DNA of 17,710 bases from an uncultured Oscillibacter sp. (GCA_910576845.1 CAJTJA010000048.1:1-17710), one strand, 5' to 3'; positions 1-7,151 are shown, counted from the first letter of the stretch. The notes: generated from the sequence alone by a model not told the origin. Translations and numbers: made by a program.

Positions 1-2
1 CG

Positions 3-71
3 GGGGACGCGGTGCCCGAGGGGGCCGTCAAGCAGCTCAACGCGGCGCTGCAGCAGTTTAAGAAGGTGTGA
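3..71 (+). CDS. 3' end of an unidentified upstream gene (partial)
   Basis: An open frame enters from the left edge and gives 22 residues, ending in NAALQQFKKV before a TGA at 69-71. The stop is followed directly by the ATG of the next gene, so the two are probably co-transcribed and translationally coupled. The tail is too short to assign: it is lysine- and glutamine-rich and probably helical, with no motif. An operon position just upstream of sugar genes would suit a transporter or another sugar enzyme, but nothing visible decides this. Confidence 0.55.
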   Translation, partial: GDAVPEGAVKQLNAALQQFKKV

Positions 72-920
72 ATGATGGTAAAAGCGGTACAGCAGTTTAT
101 GCTGGGCACGGTGATGAACACCGAGGAGCAGGCGGCGGACACCATGGCGAACATGAAAGCGGCGGGCTATGACGGCATTGAGCTGTGCGGCTTTATGCTC
201 CACCCCAGCTCCCTCATGGTGCGGCTGATGACGAAGGCCGCCGGTATGCCGGTGGGCAGGGGCGGCAGGCTCCCCTGGCCCCGGCTGGTGAAGGACAGCG
301 GTTTGAAGGTGGTCTCCCTCCACTGCGACCTGGGCAGCGTGGAGCGCAGCCCCGCCGCCGTGGCCGGAGAGGCCCTGAGCTTTGGCACGGACAAAATCGT
401 CATCACCGGTATGTACCGCTTCCCCTATGGGGAGGCGGAGGCGGTGAAGGAGCTGGCGGCGCGGCTCAACCGGGCCGGGGCAGCGCTGAAGCAGGAGGGC
501 GTGTCCCTGCTCTACCACAACCACAACTGCGAGTTCCTGCGCCTGGCCCCCGGGACGAGCGGGTATGACATCCTGCTGGCGGAGACCGACCCGGAGTATG
601 TCAATTTCGAGTTCGACAGCTACTGGTGCGCCGACGCCGGGGCCGGCCCGCTGGGGGTGATGGACGCGTTGGGGAGCCGGATGAAGCTGTGGCACATCAA
701 CGACCGGGGGACGCGGCAGTCGGGGCCGTGCATGACCCCCATCCTGAAAAGCGACAGCATGGAGCTGGGTACGGGCTCCATGCCTCTGGACGCCCTGTGT
801 GAAAAGGCCCGGGACGCCGGGGTGGAGGCGGTAATTCTGGAGAGCCACCGCAACTGGATTGACAAGAGCCCGGTGAAGAGCTTCCAGCTGAGCGCGAAGT
901 ATCTGAATGAAAAATTTTAG
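72..920 (+). CDS. Sugar phosphate isomerase/epimerase-like TIM-barrel protein (AP endonuclease 2 superfamily)
   Basis: The 282-residue product has the layout of the xylose-isomerase-like TIM barrel family (PF01261), which contains sugar isomerases, epimerases and inosose dehydratases. Visible candidate metal ligands sit on successive strands: E37 in GIEL, H84 in SLHCD, H149 and H151 in YHNHN, E180/D182 in NFEFDSYW, H208 in LWHIND, E231 in ELGTGSM and E257 in ILESH. Length is normal for the family and there is no signal peptide, so it should be cytoplasmic. An AGAAGG ribosome site overlaps the previous gene's stop; ATG at 72 or the next codon at 75 could start. It leads into rhamnosidase and rha genes, so a role on L-rhamnose or a related sugar released from a glycoside is likely, but the substrate cannot be read from sequence. 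It is not RhaM, which is a small protein of roughly 100 residues. Confidence 0.85.
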   Translation: MMVKAVQQFMLGTVMNTEEQAADTMANMKAAGYDGIELCGFMLHPSSLMVRLMTKAAGMPVGRGGRLPWPRLVKDSGLKVVSLHCDLGSVERSPAAVAGEALSFGTDKIVITGMYRFPYGEAEAVKELAARLNRAGAALKQEGVSLLYHNHNCEFLRLAPGTSGYDILLAETDPEYVNFEFDSYWCADAGAGPLGVMDALGSRMKLWHINDRGTRQSGPCMTPILKSDSMELGTGSMPLDALCEKARDAGVEAVILESHRNWIDKSPVKSFQLSAKYLNEKF

Positions 921-924
921 CAGC

Positions 925-953
925 GTTCTCCGCCCCTGGCTGGGGCGGAGAAC
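925..953 (+). other. Perfect intergenic hairpin without T-tract
   Basis: GTTCTCCGCCCC (925-936) and GGGGCGGAGAAC (942-953) form a perfect 12-bp G+C-rich stem with a 5-nt loop, five bases after the epimerase-like gene's stop. No T-run follows (ATAGATTT), so it is not a classical terminator. It may protect the upstream mRNA end or cut expression of the downstream genes partly. The next gene's ribosome site starts 13 nt later. Confidence 0.75.
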
Positions 954-978
954 ATAGATTTGACGAGGAGGAACGGCC

Positions 979-3213
979 ATGTATGCGGAATTGAGAGACC
1001 GCTTTATCCAGGCGGACCGGCCCTTCGCGGAGGGCGCGGTGGACGTATTCCAGCAGCGCTTCACCGTGGGGGAGGTGAAAACCGCCAGCCTGGCCATCAC
1101 GGCCCTGGGTGTGTACGAGGCGGAGCTGAACGGCAAAAAGGTGGGGGACATCCTGTTCGCCCCCGGCTACACCTACTACCACCGCCAACTCCAGGCCCAG
1201 ACCTACGGCGTGACGGAGCTGCTGGTTCCGGGGGAGAACGTCCTGCGGGTGTACCTGGGCCAGGGCTGGTACTGCGGACGCTACACCTTTGACAACAAGT
1301 GCCAGATCTACGGGGAGCACTCCGCCGTGTCCTGGGTGCTGACGGCGGACGGAGCGCCCGTCGCCCACAGCAGGGGGGACGTGTCCCTGATGGAAAGCCC
1401 TTACGAATATGCGGGGCTGTACGACGGCGAAATTTACCACGCCGGGCCGCTGAAGCCCGGCGGGATGAAGGCCGTGCCCTATGCGGGCAGGCTGCCGGAG
1501 GTCATTGAGGACGGCGTCCTCTACACTAAGGTACAGGAGGAGGTGCCGGTGAAGTCTGCGGTCAAACGGGGAGACGTGACCATCCTGGACTTCGGGCAGA
1601 ACTTCGCCGGGTTCGTGGAAATCGACCCGGCGTACATGGAAGGGGACACCCTCAAGCTGCGCCACGGGGAGATTTTGAACGCCGACGGCAGCCTGTACAC
1701 CACCAATCTCCGCAAGGCCAAGGCGGAGCTCGTTTACCACAGGGGAGACGAGGCCGTGAAATACCGCCCCAAATTCACCTTCATGGGCTTTCGCTACGCG
1801 GAGCTGTCCGGGGTGGAGTACGTTCCCGGCCTGCTCACCGCCTACGCCGTCCACAGCGAGATGGAGCGCACCGGCTTCTTTACCTGCGCAAACCAGAAGG
1901 TGGAGCAGCTCTACCGCAACCAGGTGTGGGGCCAGCGCAGCAACTATTTGGAGGTGCCCACCGACTGCCCCCAGCGGGACGAGCGGATGGGCTACACCGG
2001 GGACGGCCATGTGTTTGCCCGCACCGGGGCCTATAACTACGACACCGAGGCGTTTTTAGCCAAGTTCCTCAAGGATATCCGCTATACCCAGATGGACAAT
2101 GCCGAGGGCTATGTGGCCCCGGTGGTGCCCGCCCGGGGGCCGGAGGGCATCGGCTTCATGTCCATGCTGGGCTGGGGGAACGCGGTGACCATCCTGCCCT
2201 GGATGATGTGGGAGCAGTTCGGCACGGACCGCTATTTGAAAGAGCAGTACGACAGCATGAAAGCCCATGTGGAGTGCGAGATCCGGCACATGGGCCCCGG
2301 CCCTATGGGCATGGGGCGGGACGGCCTGTGGGTTGGCCCCAGCCTGGGGGACTGGCTGGCCCCCGGCAAGGACACGGCCTATATGGCCATGCATAACGGC
2401 CCGGTGTCCAACGCCTTTATTGTCAATGACCTGCGTATCCTCTCCCAAACCGCCGGGATGCTGGGAAAGGGGGAGGACCAGGCCCGCTATGCCGCGCAGC
2501 TGAAAAAAACCACCGCCGCCTATCTGGACGCGTTCGTGGAGCCGGACGGCGCCATGAAGGACGACTACCAGGGGGCCTATGTGATGGCCTTGGAAATGGT
2601 GATCCCGGCGGGGCCGCTGTGGGATGCCTGCTTTGCCAAGCTGGTGGAAAAGCTGCGCGCGGAGGGGATGCAGACCGGCTTCTTTGCCACCCAGCATCTG
2701 CTCCCCCTGCTGGCGGACCACGGGGAGCAAAAGCTGGCCTTCGGCCTGCTTTTGAACGAGGAATGCCCCGGCTGGCTCTATCAGGTGAACCGCGGGGCCA
2801 CCACCACCTGGGAGCGCTGGGACGCCCTGCGGCCGGATGGGACGGTGAACGAGGAGAAAATGTCCGATGACAATATGGTGTCGTTCAACCACTACTCCTT
2901 CGGCAGCGTAGGGGAGTTCTACTACCGCTATATCCTGGGCATCCAGCCTTTGGAGCCGGGGTACGCCAAAATCGCCCTACGGCCCTTTGTGGACGCCCGC
3001 CTGGGGGCGGCGGAGGGCCGCTACCGCAGCCGGGCCGGGGAGATCAAATCGGCGTGGCTTGTGGATGGGGAAACTGTGACGGTGCGCGTTACCGTGCCCG
3101 CTCCCGCTGAGTTGATCCTGCCGGACGGGACGGCGCGCGAGTTGATGCCGGGGAGCTATGAATTTGAGAATATTCCGCTCGGAGGCGGCGGCTCCGGCCG
3201 CAGTCAGCGGTAA
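979..3213 (+). CDS. Alpha-L-rhamnosidase, glycoside hydrolase family 78
   Basis: This 744-residue enzyme should hydrolyse terminal non-reducing alpha-L-rhamnose from rhamnosides by inversion. N-terminal beta-domains (about 1-300, with the family-typical VYLGQGWYCGRY segment) precede the (alpha/alpha)6 catalytic barrel. The GH78 hallmark DCPQRDERMGYTGD starts at D329, and E335 is the expected general acid. E612 in TTTWERWD is a candidate for the general base. SFNHYSFGSVGEF (around N637) precedes the C-terminal beta-sandwich. The protein begins MYAELRDRF with no signal peptide, so it acts inside the cell on imported oligosaccharides or glycosides such as plant rhamnosides. ATG 979 has an AGGAGG 6 nt upstream. 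It is shorter than many GH78 enzymes, which carry extra N-terminal domains. The C-terminus ends in an odd Gly/Ser/Arg tail after the expected YEF end. It feeds free rhamnose to the rhaB-rhaA-rhaD genes that follow. Confidence 0.93.
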   Translation: MYAELRDRFIQADRPFAEGAVDVFQQRFTVGEVKTASLAITALGVYEAELNGKKVGDILFAPGYTYYHRQLQAQTYGVTELLVPGENVLRVYLGQGWYCGRYTFDNKCQIYGEHSAVSWVLTADGAPVAHSRGDVSLMESPYEYAGLYDGEIYHAGPLKPGGMKAVPYAGRLPEVIEDGVLYTKVQEEVPVKSAVKRGDVTILDFGQNFAGFVEIDPAYMEGDTLKLRHGEILNADGSLYTTNLRKAKAELVYHRGDEAVKYRPKFTFMGFRYAELSGVEYVPGLLTAYAVHSEMERTGFFTCANQKVEQLYRNQVWGQRSNYLEVPTDCPQRDERMGYTGDGHVFARTGAYNYDTEAFLAKFLKDIRYTQMDNAEGYVAPVVPARGPEGIGFMSMLGWGNAVTILPWMMWEQFGTDRYLKEQYDSMKAHVECEIRHMGPGPMGMGRDGLWVGPSLGDWLAPGKDTAYMAMHNGPVSNAFIVNDLRILSQTAGMLGKGEDQARYAAQLKKTTAAYLDAFVEPDGAMKDDYQGAYVMALEMVIPAGPLWDACFAKLVEKLRAEGMQTGFFATQHLLPLLADHGEQKLAFGLLLNEECPGWLYQVNRGATTTWERWDALRPDGTVNEEKMSDDNMVSFNHYSFGSVGEFYYRYILGIQPLEPGYAKIALRPFVDARLGAAEGRYRSRAGEIKSAWLVDGETVTVRVTVPAPAELILPDGTARELMPGSYEFENIPLGGGGSGRSQR

Positions 3214-3223
3214 TACGCTGATT
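3202..3223 (+). other. Small hairpin over the rhamnosidase stop codon
   Basis: AGTCAGCG (3202-3209) can pair with CGCTGATT (3216-3223) through 8 pairs including one G-T, with a 6-nt loop holding the TAA stop. It is followed by an A/T-rich stretch and then the rhaB ribosome site. No U-run terminator is present. It may be only a local secondary structure. Confidence 0.3.
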
Positions 3224-3257
3224 TCTTTGAGCAGCTGCCCCAAAAATCTTTCTTTTT

Positions 3258-3270
3258 GGAGAATGCTGTG
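3258..3270 (+). promoter_or_regulatory. Ribosome site that sets the rhaB start at GTG 3268
   Basis: GGAG at 3258-3261 lies 6 nt before GTG 3268, which gives MIKLYLSIDIGASSGR, the normal beginning of a rhamnulokinase. The in-frame TTG at 3256 has no ribosome site upstream and overlaps this GGAG, so it is unlikely to be used. Confidence 0.7.
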
Positions 3271-4575
3271 ATAAAATTATACCTATCTATCGACATCGGC
3301 GCGTCGTCGGGGCGGCACATTGTGGGCTGGCTTGAGGGCGGCGCAATCCAAACAAAAGAAGTCTACCGCTTCCCCAACGGGGTGGCGGAGCAGGATGGCC
3401 GCCTCACCTGGGACGTTGTGGAACTGATGTTTCACGTGAAACATGGCATCGACAAGGCGCTGGAGCAGTTCCCGGACATCGCCAGCTTTTCCATCGACAC
3501 ATGGGGATGCGATTACGTTCTGCTCAGAGGGGACCAGGAGGTCTGGCCCTGCCACGCCTACCGGGACAATCGGACGGAGACGGTGATCCCGGCTGTCCAC
3601 GAGAAAGTCCCGTTTGCGGAGCTCTACGCCCACACCGGCTGCCAGTTCCAGCCCTTCAACACCGTCTACCAGCTCTGCGATGATTTGGGGCGGGGCCGCT
3701 TGGAGGGCGTGACGGACTTCCTCATGGCGCCGGAGTACCTGCTGTGGAAACTCACGGGGGTGAAGGCCAAGGAATACACCAACGCCACCACCACCGGGCT
3801 GGTGAACGCCCAAACCGGGGAATTTGATCTGGAGCTCACCGAAAAGCTGGGATTGCCCGCCCATTTGTTCCCCAGGCTGAGCCAGCCGGGGACGGCTGTG
3901 GGCGAATACAAGGGCATGAGGGCCGTGCTGTGCGCCACCCATGACACCGCCTCCGCTGTAGAGGGCATTCCCATGGACGGGGAACAGCTCTATATCTCCT
4001 CTGGGACGTGGTCGCTTCTAGGCGTGAAAACGCCCCGGCCCCGCACCGATGAAAAGAGCATGGCCGCCAACTACTCCAACGAGGGCGGGGTGGGCTACAA
4101 CCGCTATCAGAAGAACATCATGGGCATGTGGATCGTGAACCGCCTCCGGGACGAGCTGTGCCCGGACAGGCCCTTCCCGGAGATCGTGCGGGAAGCGGAG
4201 GCCAGCGCCTTTGATGGCACCGTGGACACCAACGCCCAAATTTTCCTGGCCCCGGAGAGTATGAAAGCGGCCTTTGACGCTTCGCTGGACAAAAAGACGG
4301 AGGCGGCGGGGGACTATTTCCGCTGTGCCTACCGCTCCCTGGCCCTGAGCTACCGGGATGCCATTCGGGAGTTGGAGGAAAACACAGGCCGTACTTACGA
4401 CAAGCTCTACATCGTGGGCGGCGGAGCGAAAAACGGGTTCCTGAACCGTCTCACCGAGGAAGCCACGGGCAAAACCGTGATTGCCCTGCCCATCGAGGCC
4501 ACGGCGCTGGGTAATCTGAAAATCCAAATGACGGCTTCTTTTTCTTTCAAGATAAAGAAGCAAAAAGAACTTTAA
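3268..4575 (+). CDS. rhaB: Rhamnulokinase with an aberrant, shortened C-terminus
   Basis: This FGGY-family kinase phosphorylates L-rhamnulose at O-1 using ATP. Visible motifs are the N-terminal phosphate-binding SIDIGASSGR, SIDTWGCDYVLL, YRDNRTE, FLMAPEYLLWKLTG, THDTASAV with H225 and catalytic-base candidate D226, SSGTWSLLG, and the adenosine-binding VGGGAKN (383-389). Context between rhamnosidase and rhaA/rhaD fixes the substrate better than sequence alone. Two oddities are visible. The link between QPGTAVGEY (around 214) and the HDTA motif is about 14 residues shorter than I expect. At A423 in ATALGNLKIQMTA the protein leaves the family pattern and ends SFSFKIKKQKEL, encoded by an A+T-rich hairpin region, so roughly 45-50 residues of the usual C-terminal tail are missing. 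Length is 435 residues from GTG, against about 465-490 usual. It may still fold, because the catalytic motifs are intact, but reduced activity or a pseudogene cannot be excluded. Confidence 0.85.
   Translation: MIKLYLSIDIGASSGRHIVGWLEGGAIQTKEVYRFPNGVAEQDGRLTWDVVELMFHVKHGIDKALEQFPDIASFSIDTWGCDYVLLRGDQEVWPCHAYRDNRTETVIPAVHEKVPFAELYAHTGCQFQPFNTVYQLCDDLGRGRLEGVTDFLMAPEYLLWKLTGVKAKEYTNATTTGLVNAQTGEFDLELTEKLGLPAHLFPRLSQPGTAVGEYKGMRAVLCATHDTASAVEGIPMDGEQLYISSGTWSLLGVKTPRPRTDEKSMAANYSNEGGVGYNRYQKNIMGMWIVNRLRDELCPDRPFPEIVREAEASAFDGTVDTNAQIFLAPESMKAAFDASLDKKTEAAGDYFRCAYRSLALSYRDAIRELEENTGRTYDKLYIVGGGAKNGFLNRLTEEATGKTVIALPIEATALGNLKIQMTASFSFKIKKQKEL
4536..4573 (+). repeat. A+T-rich inverted sequence at the rhaB 3' end (possible insertion remnant)
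   Basis: TTCTTTTT near 4537 can pair with AAAAAGAA near 4563, with an inner CTTT/AAAG pairing, so the last coding bases of rhaB form a pyrimidine/purine hairpin in otherwise G+C-rich DNA. The family-like rhaB sequence stops exactly where it begins. It resembles an inserted short repeat, but no target duplication could be recognised. Confidence 0.4.
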
Positions 4576-4642
4576 TCCGCCACAAAAGCATTGCTGGCTT
4601 TCACAGTTTTACCCGGTAACGGAGTGTGGAGAATACTACGAC

Positions 4643-4658
4643 AGGAGGAACTCACGTG
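4643..4658 (+). promoter_or_regulatory. Ribosome site that sets the rhaA start at GTG 4656
   Basis: AGGAGG at 4643-4648 is 7 nt before GTG 4656 (VSYAEAKEKY). The longer in-frame GTG at 4626 would read through this ribosome site and add a low-complexity ENTTTGGTH segment, so 4656 is preferred. Confidence 0.8.
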
Positions 4659-5906
4659 AGCTACGCAGAAGCAAAAGAGAAATACGCCGCTCTAGGCGTG
4701 GACGCGGACAGGGCGCTGGAGGCGCTGAACACCATCCCCGTGTCCCTCCACTGCTGGCAGGGCGATGATGTGCGGGGGTTCGACACCGACCCCAGCGCCC
4801 CCCTCACCGGCGGCATCCAGACCACGGGGAATTACCCCGGCCGGGCCCGCACCCCCCAGGAGCTGATGGCCGACCTGGACATGGTGCTCAAGCTGTGCCC
4901 CGGCCTGAAAAAGCTGAACCTCCACGCCAACTACGCCATCTTCGGGCCCGGAGAGTGGGCCGGCCGGGACGCGCTGGAGCCCAAGCACTTCGCCCCCTGG
5001 GTGGAGTTCTGCAAGGCGCGGGGCCTGGGCTGCGACTTCAACCCCACCTTCTTCTCCCACCCCAAATGCGACCCGCTGACCCTGTCCTCCCCCAACGAGG
5101 AAACCCGCCGCTTCTGGATCGACCATGGGAAAGCCTGCATCCGCATCTCCCAGTACCTGGCGGAGCAGCTGGGCCAGCCCTGCGTGATGAACATCTGGAC
5201 GGGGGACGGCTTCAAGGACATCCCCGGCGACCGCATGGAGCCCCGGGCGCGTTACCGCCAATCCATCGACGAGATCCTGTCCGAGCCCTACGACTTCAAG
5301 CTGGTGAAGCCCTGCATTGAGAGCAAGGTATTTGGCATCGGGGTGGAGGCGTACACTGTGGGCAGCGCGGAGTTCGCCCTCTCCTACGCCGCCTTCAACC
5401 GGGACAAGTGCATCCCCCTGATGGACAATGGCCACTACCACCCCACCGAGGTGGTCAGCGACAAAATCCCCGCCCTGCTGGCCTTCTTCCCGGAGATCGC
5501 CCTCCACGTCACCCGGCCCATCCGCTGGGACAGCGACCATGTGGTGCTGTTCGACGACGAAACCCGCGAAATCTGCCGGGAGATTGTCCGCTGCGGCCCG
5601 GAGCGGGTGCACATCGCCCTGGACTACTTCGACGCCTCCATCAACCGCTTGGCGGCCTGGGCCACCGGCTTCCGAAACCTGCAAAAGGCCCTGCTGTTTG
5701 CCCTGCTCCAGCCGGTGGAAACGGAAAAAGCCCTTCAAGACGGCGGCAATTTTACCAAGCTCATGGTGCTCCAGGAGGAGCTGAAAACCGCCCCCTTCGG
5801 GGAAATCTGGGACGAATACTGCCGCCGGAGCGGCGTGCCGCTGGACGGCGCGTGGTTCCCCCTGGTGGAACAATACGAGGCTGACGTGCTCAGCAAGAGA
5901 GGTTGA
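4656..5906 (+). CDS. rhaA: L-rhamnose isomerase
   Basis: RhaA interconverts L-rhamnose and L-rhamnulose, the first step of cytoplasmic rhamnose breakdown. From GTG 4656 the product has 416 residues, the standard family length. Family-typical segments include VSLHCWQGDDVRGF near the N-terminus, GIQTTGNYPGRARTPQEL, KKLNLHANYAIF, and FNPTFFSHPK. The metal/active-site core is visible as E231 in GVEAY, MDNGHYHPTEV with D257, H260 and H262, H284 in LHVTRPIRWDSDHVV with D292 and D294, and ALDYFDASINR. All key acidic and histidine positions are present. The stop overlaps the rhaD ribosome-site/start region, so rhaD is probably translationally coupled. The approximately 80-bp gap before it carries the odd A+T-rich rhaB end. 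Confidence 0.96.
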   Translation: MSYAEAKEKYAALGVDADRALEALNTIPVSLHCWQGDDVRGFDTDPSAPLTGGIQTTGNYPGRARTPQELMADLDMVLKLCPGLKKLNLHANYAIFGPGEWAGRDALEPKHFAPWVEFCKARGLGCDFNPTFFSHPKCDPLTLSSPNEETRRFWIDHGKACIRISQYLAEQLGQPCVMNIWTGDGFKDIPGDRMEPRARYRQSIDEILSEPYDFKLVKPCIESKVFGIGVEAYTVGSAEFALSYAAFNRDKCIPLMDNGHYHPTEVVSDKIPALLAFFPEIALHVTRPIRWDSDHVVLFDDETREICREIVRCGPERVHIALDYFDASINRLAAWATGFRNLQKALLFALLQPVETEKALQDGGNFTKLMVLQEELKTAPFGEIWDEYCRRSGVPLDGAWFPLVEQYEADVLSKRG

Positions 5907-5911
5907 TTGTG

Positions 5912-6724
5912 ATGAAAAACATTTTGGAAGCGCCCTTTTTGGTGGAAATGGTGCGCACCTGCACCAACATGTACCAGCACGGCTGGGATGAGCGCAACGG
6001 CGGCAACATCAGCTGGCTGCTGGACGAGGCGGAGGTGGCGGAGTATCTGGACGTGAACGCGGTGCTCCGGGACATCCCCACCGGGTTTGAGGCCCCGGCG
6101 CTGGAGGAAAAGTATTTCCTGGTGACGGGCACGGGCAAGTATTTTAAGAACGTGCAGTACGACCCCGCCCACAACCTGGGGCTCATCCGCCTCAGTGAGG
6201 GGGGCAAGACCGCCCAGCTGCTGTGGGGCTTCACCGGCGGCGGCAAATTCACCTCCGAATTCCCCGCCCACATGATGAGCCACGCGGCGCGTCTGAGCGT
6301 GGACCCGGAAAATCGCATCGTCATGCACTGCCACCCCGCCAACCTGCTGGCCATGACCTATGTCCACGACCTGGACAGCCGCTCCTTTACCCGCACCCTG
6401 TGGCAGATGTGCAGCGAATGCGTGGTGGTGTTCCCGGAGGGGGTGAACGTGCTGCCCTGGATGCTGTGCGGCACCAACGAGATCGGGCAGGCCACGGCGG
6501 AGCAGATGGGCACCGCCCGGCTGGTGGTGTGGTCCCAGCACGGCATCTACGGCGCGGGGAAGGATCTGGACGAGACGTTTGGGCTGATTGAGACCGCTGA
6601 GAAGGCGGCGGAGATCTACATGAAGATCGCCCACCTGCCGCTGAAAAACACCATCACCGATGAGCAGCTCCATCTCATGGAGGAGCGCTTCGGCGTCAAG
6701 GCCAGGGAGGGTTTTCTGGATTGA
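5912..6724 (+). CDS. rhaD: L-rhamnulose-1-phosphate aldolase
   Basis: This class II, zinc-dependent aldolase cleaves rhamnulose-1-phosphate to dihydroxyacetone phosphate and L-lactaldehyde. ATG 5912 gives MKNILEAPFLVEMV, matching the known RhaD N-terminus, and GAGAGG lies 9 nt upstream; GTG 5909 and TTG 5903 are in-frame alternatives. Family motifs are WDERNGGNIS near the start, YFLVTGTGKYFKNV, TSEFPAHMMSH with catalytic E116, MHCHPANLLAMTYV with zinc ligands H139 and H141, and SQHGIYGAG with H210. Length is 270 residues, as expected. All metal ligands are kept, so the gene looks fully functional. It is the last gene of the rha operon and is followed within a few bases by a strong terminator. 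Confidence 0.96.
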   Translation: MKNILEAPFLVEMVRTCTNMYQHGWDERNGGNISWLLDEAEVAEYLDVNAVLRDIPTGFEAPALEEKYFLVTGTGKYFKNVQYDPAHNLGLIRLSEGGKTAQLLWGFTGGGKFTSEFPAHMMSHAARLSVDPENRIVMHCHPANLLAMTYVHDLDSRSFTRTLWQMCSECVVVFPEGVNVLPWMLCGTNEIGQATAEQMGTARLVVWSQHGIYGAGKDLDETFGLIETAEKAAEIYMKIAHLPLKNTITDEQLHLMEERFGVKAREGFLD

Positions 6725-6730
6725 ATTTTG

Positions 6731-6793
6731 AACGCCCCTACCTAATCTGAACAAATTGCTGTCAGTTGTTCGGATCAGGTAGGGGCGTTTTTT
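6731..6793 (+). terminator. Strong intrinsic terminator of the rha operon
   Basis: A 24-nt left arm (6731-6754) starting AACGCCCCTACCT pairs with 6766-6789 (ending AGGTAGGGGCGTT) with only one mismatch and one G-T pair, an 11-nt loop, and a T-run at 6788-6793. It lies 6 bp after the rhaD stop and marks the edge between the G+C-rich operon and the A+T-rich island. Confidence 0.93.
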
Positions 6794-6848
6794 GCCTGTA
6801 GTCCTTATTTTTCAGAAAATATAGACAGCATTTTGTTGCGAAGTTCAA

Positions 6849-6892
6849 ATAGCAAGTGGTATTATGCTATCGCTTGTGCTATAATATGCTAT
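6849..6892 (+). promoter_or_regulatory. Likely hsd promoter (extended -10) within TGCTAT repeats
   Basis: TATAAT at 6880-6885 preceded by TG at 6877-6878 forms an extended -10 element. No good -35 box sits 17 bp upstream, which fits extended -10 use. The hexamer TGCTAT occurs at 6865-6870, 6877-6882 and 6887-6892, and once inverted as ATAGCA at 6849-6854, so the promoter is embedded in a cluster that could bind a regulator. It is the best promoter candidate for hsdR-hsdS-ATPase-hsdM. Confidence 0.5.
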
Positions 6893-6927
6893 TATATAGT
6901 CAGAGAAAATCAAATAAGGATATAGTT

Positions 6928-7020
6928 ATGGACATTTCTGAAGTTATCAAAAATATACGTTTTGGACTTGCCTCAGGAAGGATTGTCCAGAGAATTACAT
7001 ATGTTTTTTCAGATATATAA
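6928..7020 (+). CDS. Small ORF in the hsd leader (30 residues, uncertain)
   Basis: ATG 6928 has an AAGGA ribosome site 7 nt upstream and encodes 30 residues starting MDISEVIKNIRFGLASGRIV and ending at TAA 7020. I do not recognise it. It lies about 40 bp after the predicted -10 box, in the right place for a leader peptide or the remnant of a longer gene. A run of six T's near its end would let a one-base change extend the frame by more than 20 residues, so it may be a decayed gene start. Coding status is unproven. Confidence 0.25.
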   Translation: MDISEVIKNIRFGLASGRIVQRITYVFSDI

Positions 7021-7134
7021 ATGGGGAAACCACAAATCGAAACCGAATCAAATTGCAAGACACGCTTTGGGGGAACGGTGCAGAAAAATAATTTGAGTCA
7101 AACGTTGGTAAAGCCTTTAGCAGCAAATAACTGA
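7021..7134 (+). CDS. Second small leader ORF (37 residues, doubtful)
   Basis: An ATG directly follows the stop of the preceding small ORF (TAAATG) and opens a 37-codon frame, MGKPQIETESNC..., ending at TGA 7134, three bases before the hsdR ribosome site. No good ribosome site of its own is seen, and the composition is not convincing. Translation through it could couple to hsdR. It may equally be noncoding leader. Confidence 0.15.
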   Translation: MGKPQIETESNCKTRFGGTVQKNNLSQTLVKPLAANN

Positions 7135-7151
7135 ATGGAGGGTGTCGCAAT

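Noticed and set aside
697..2010. Long minus-strand open frame opposite the rhamnosidase gene
   Set aside because: It is the antisense of a clear GH78 gene in G+C-rich DNA, where stop codons are rare. Its translation is rich in Val, His, Gly and Pro, with no family motif.
2056..2892. 278-codon minus-strand open frame
   Set aside because: It is a shadow of the rhamnosidase catalytic domain and carries no recognisable domain.
4692..5873. 393-codon minus-strand open frame opposite rhaA
   Set aside because: It mirrors a fully conserved rhaA gene, has a low-complexity Gly/Val/His composition and no ribosome site or motif.
5735..6754. Minus-strand open frame across rhaA end and rhaD
   Set aside because: It starts within the rha terminator stem and spans two convincing genes on the other strand.
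6928..7020. Faint likeness of IRFGLAS to a segment of RNA polymerase beta-prime
   Set aside because: The match is only a few residues long and nothing around it fits; it is treated as chance.
6725..7151. Search for a tRNA gene or attachment site at the island's left edge
   Set aside because: No cloverleaf or direct repeat matching the right edge could be recognised by eye.
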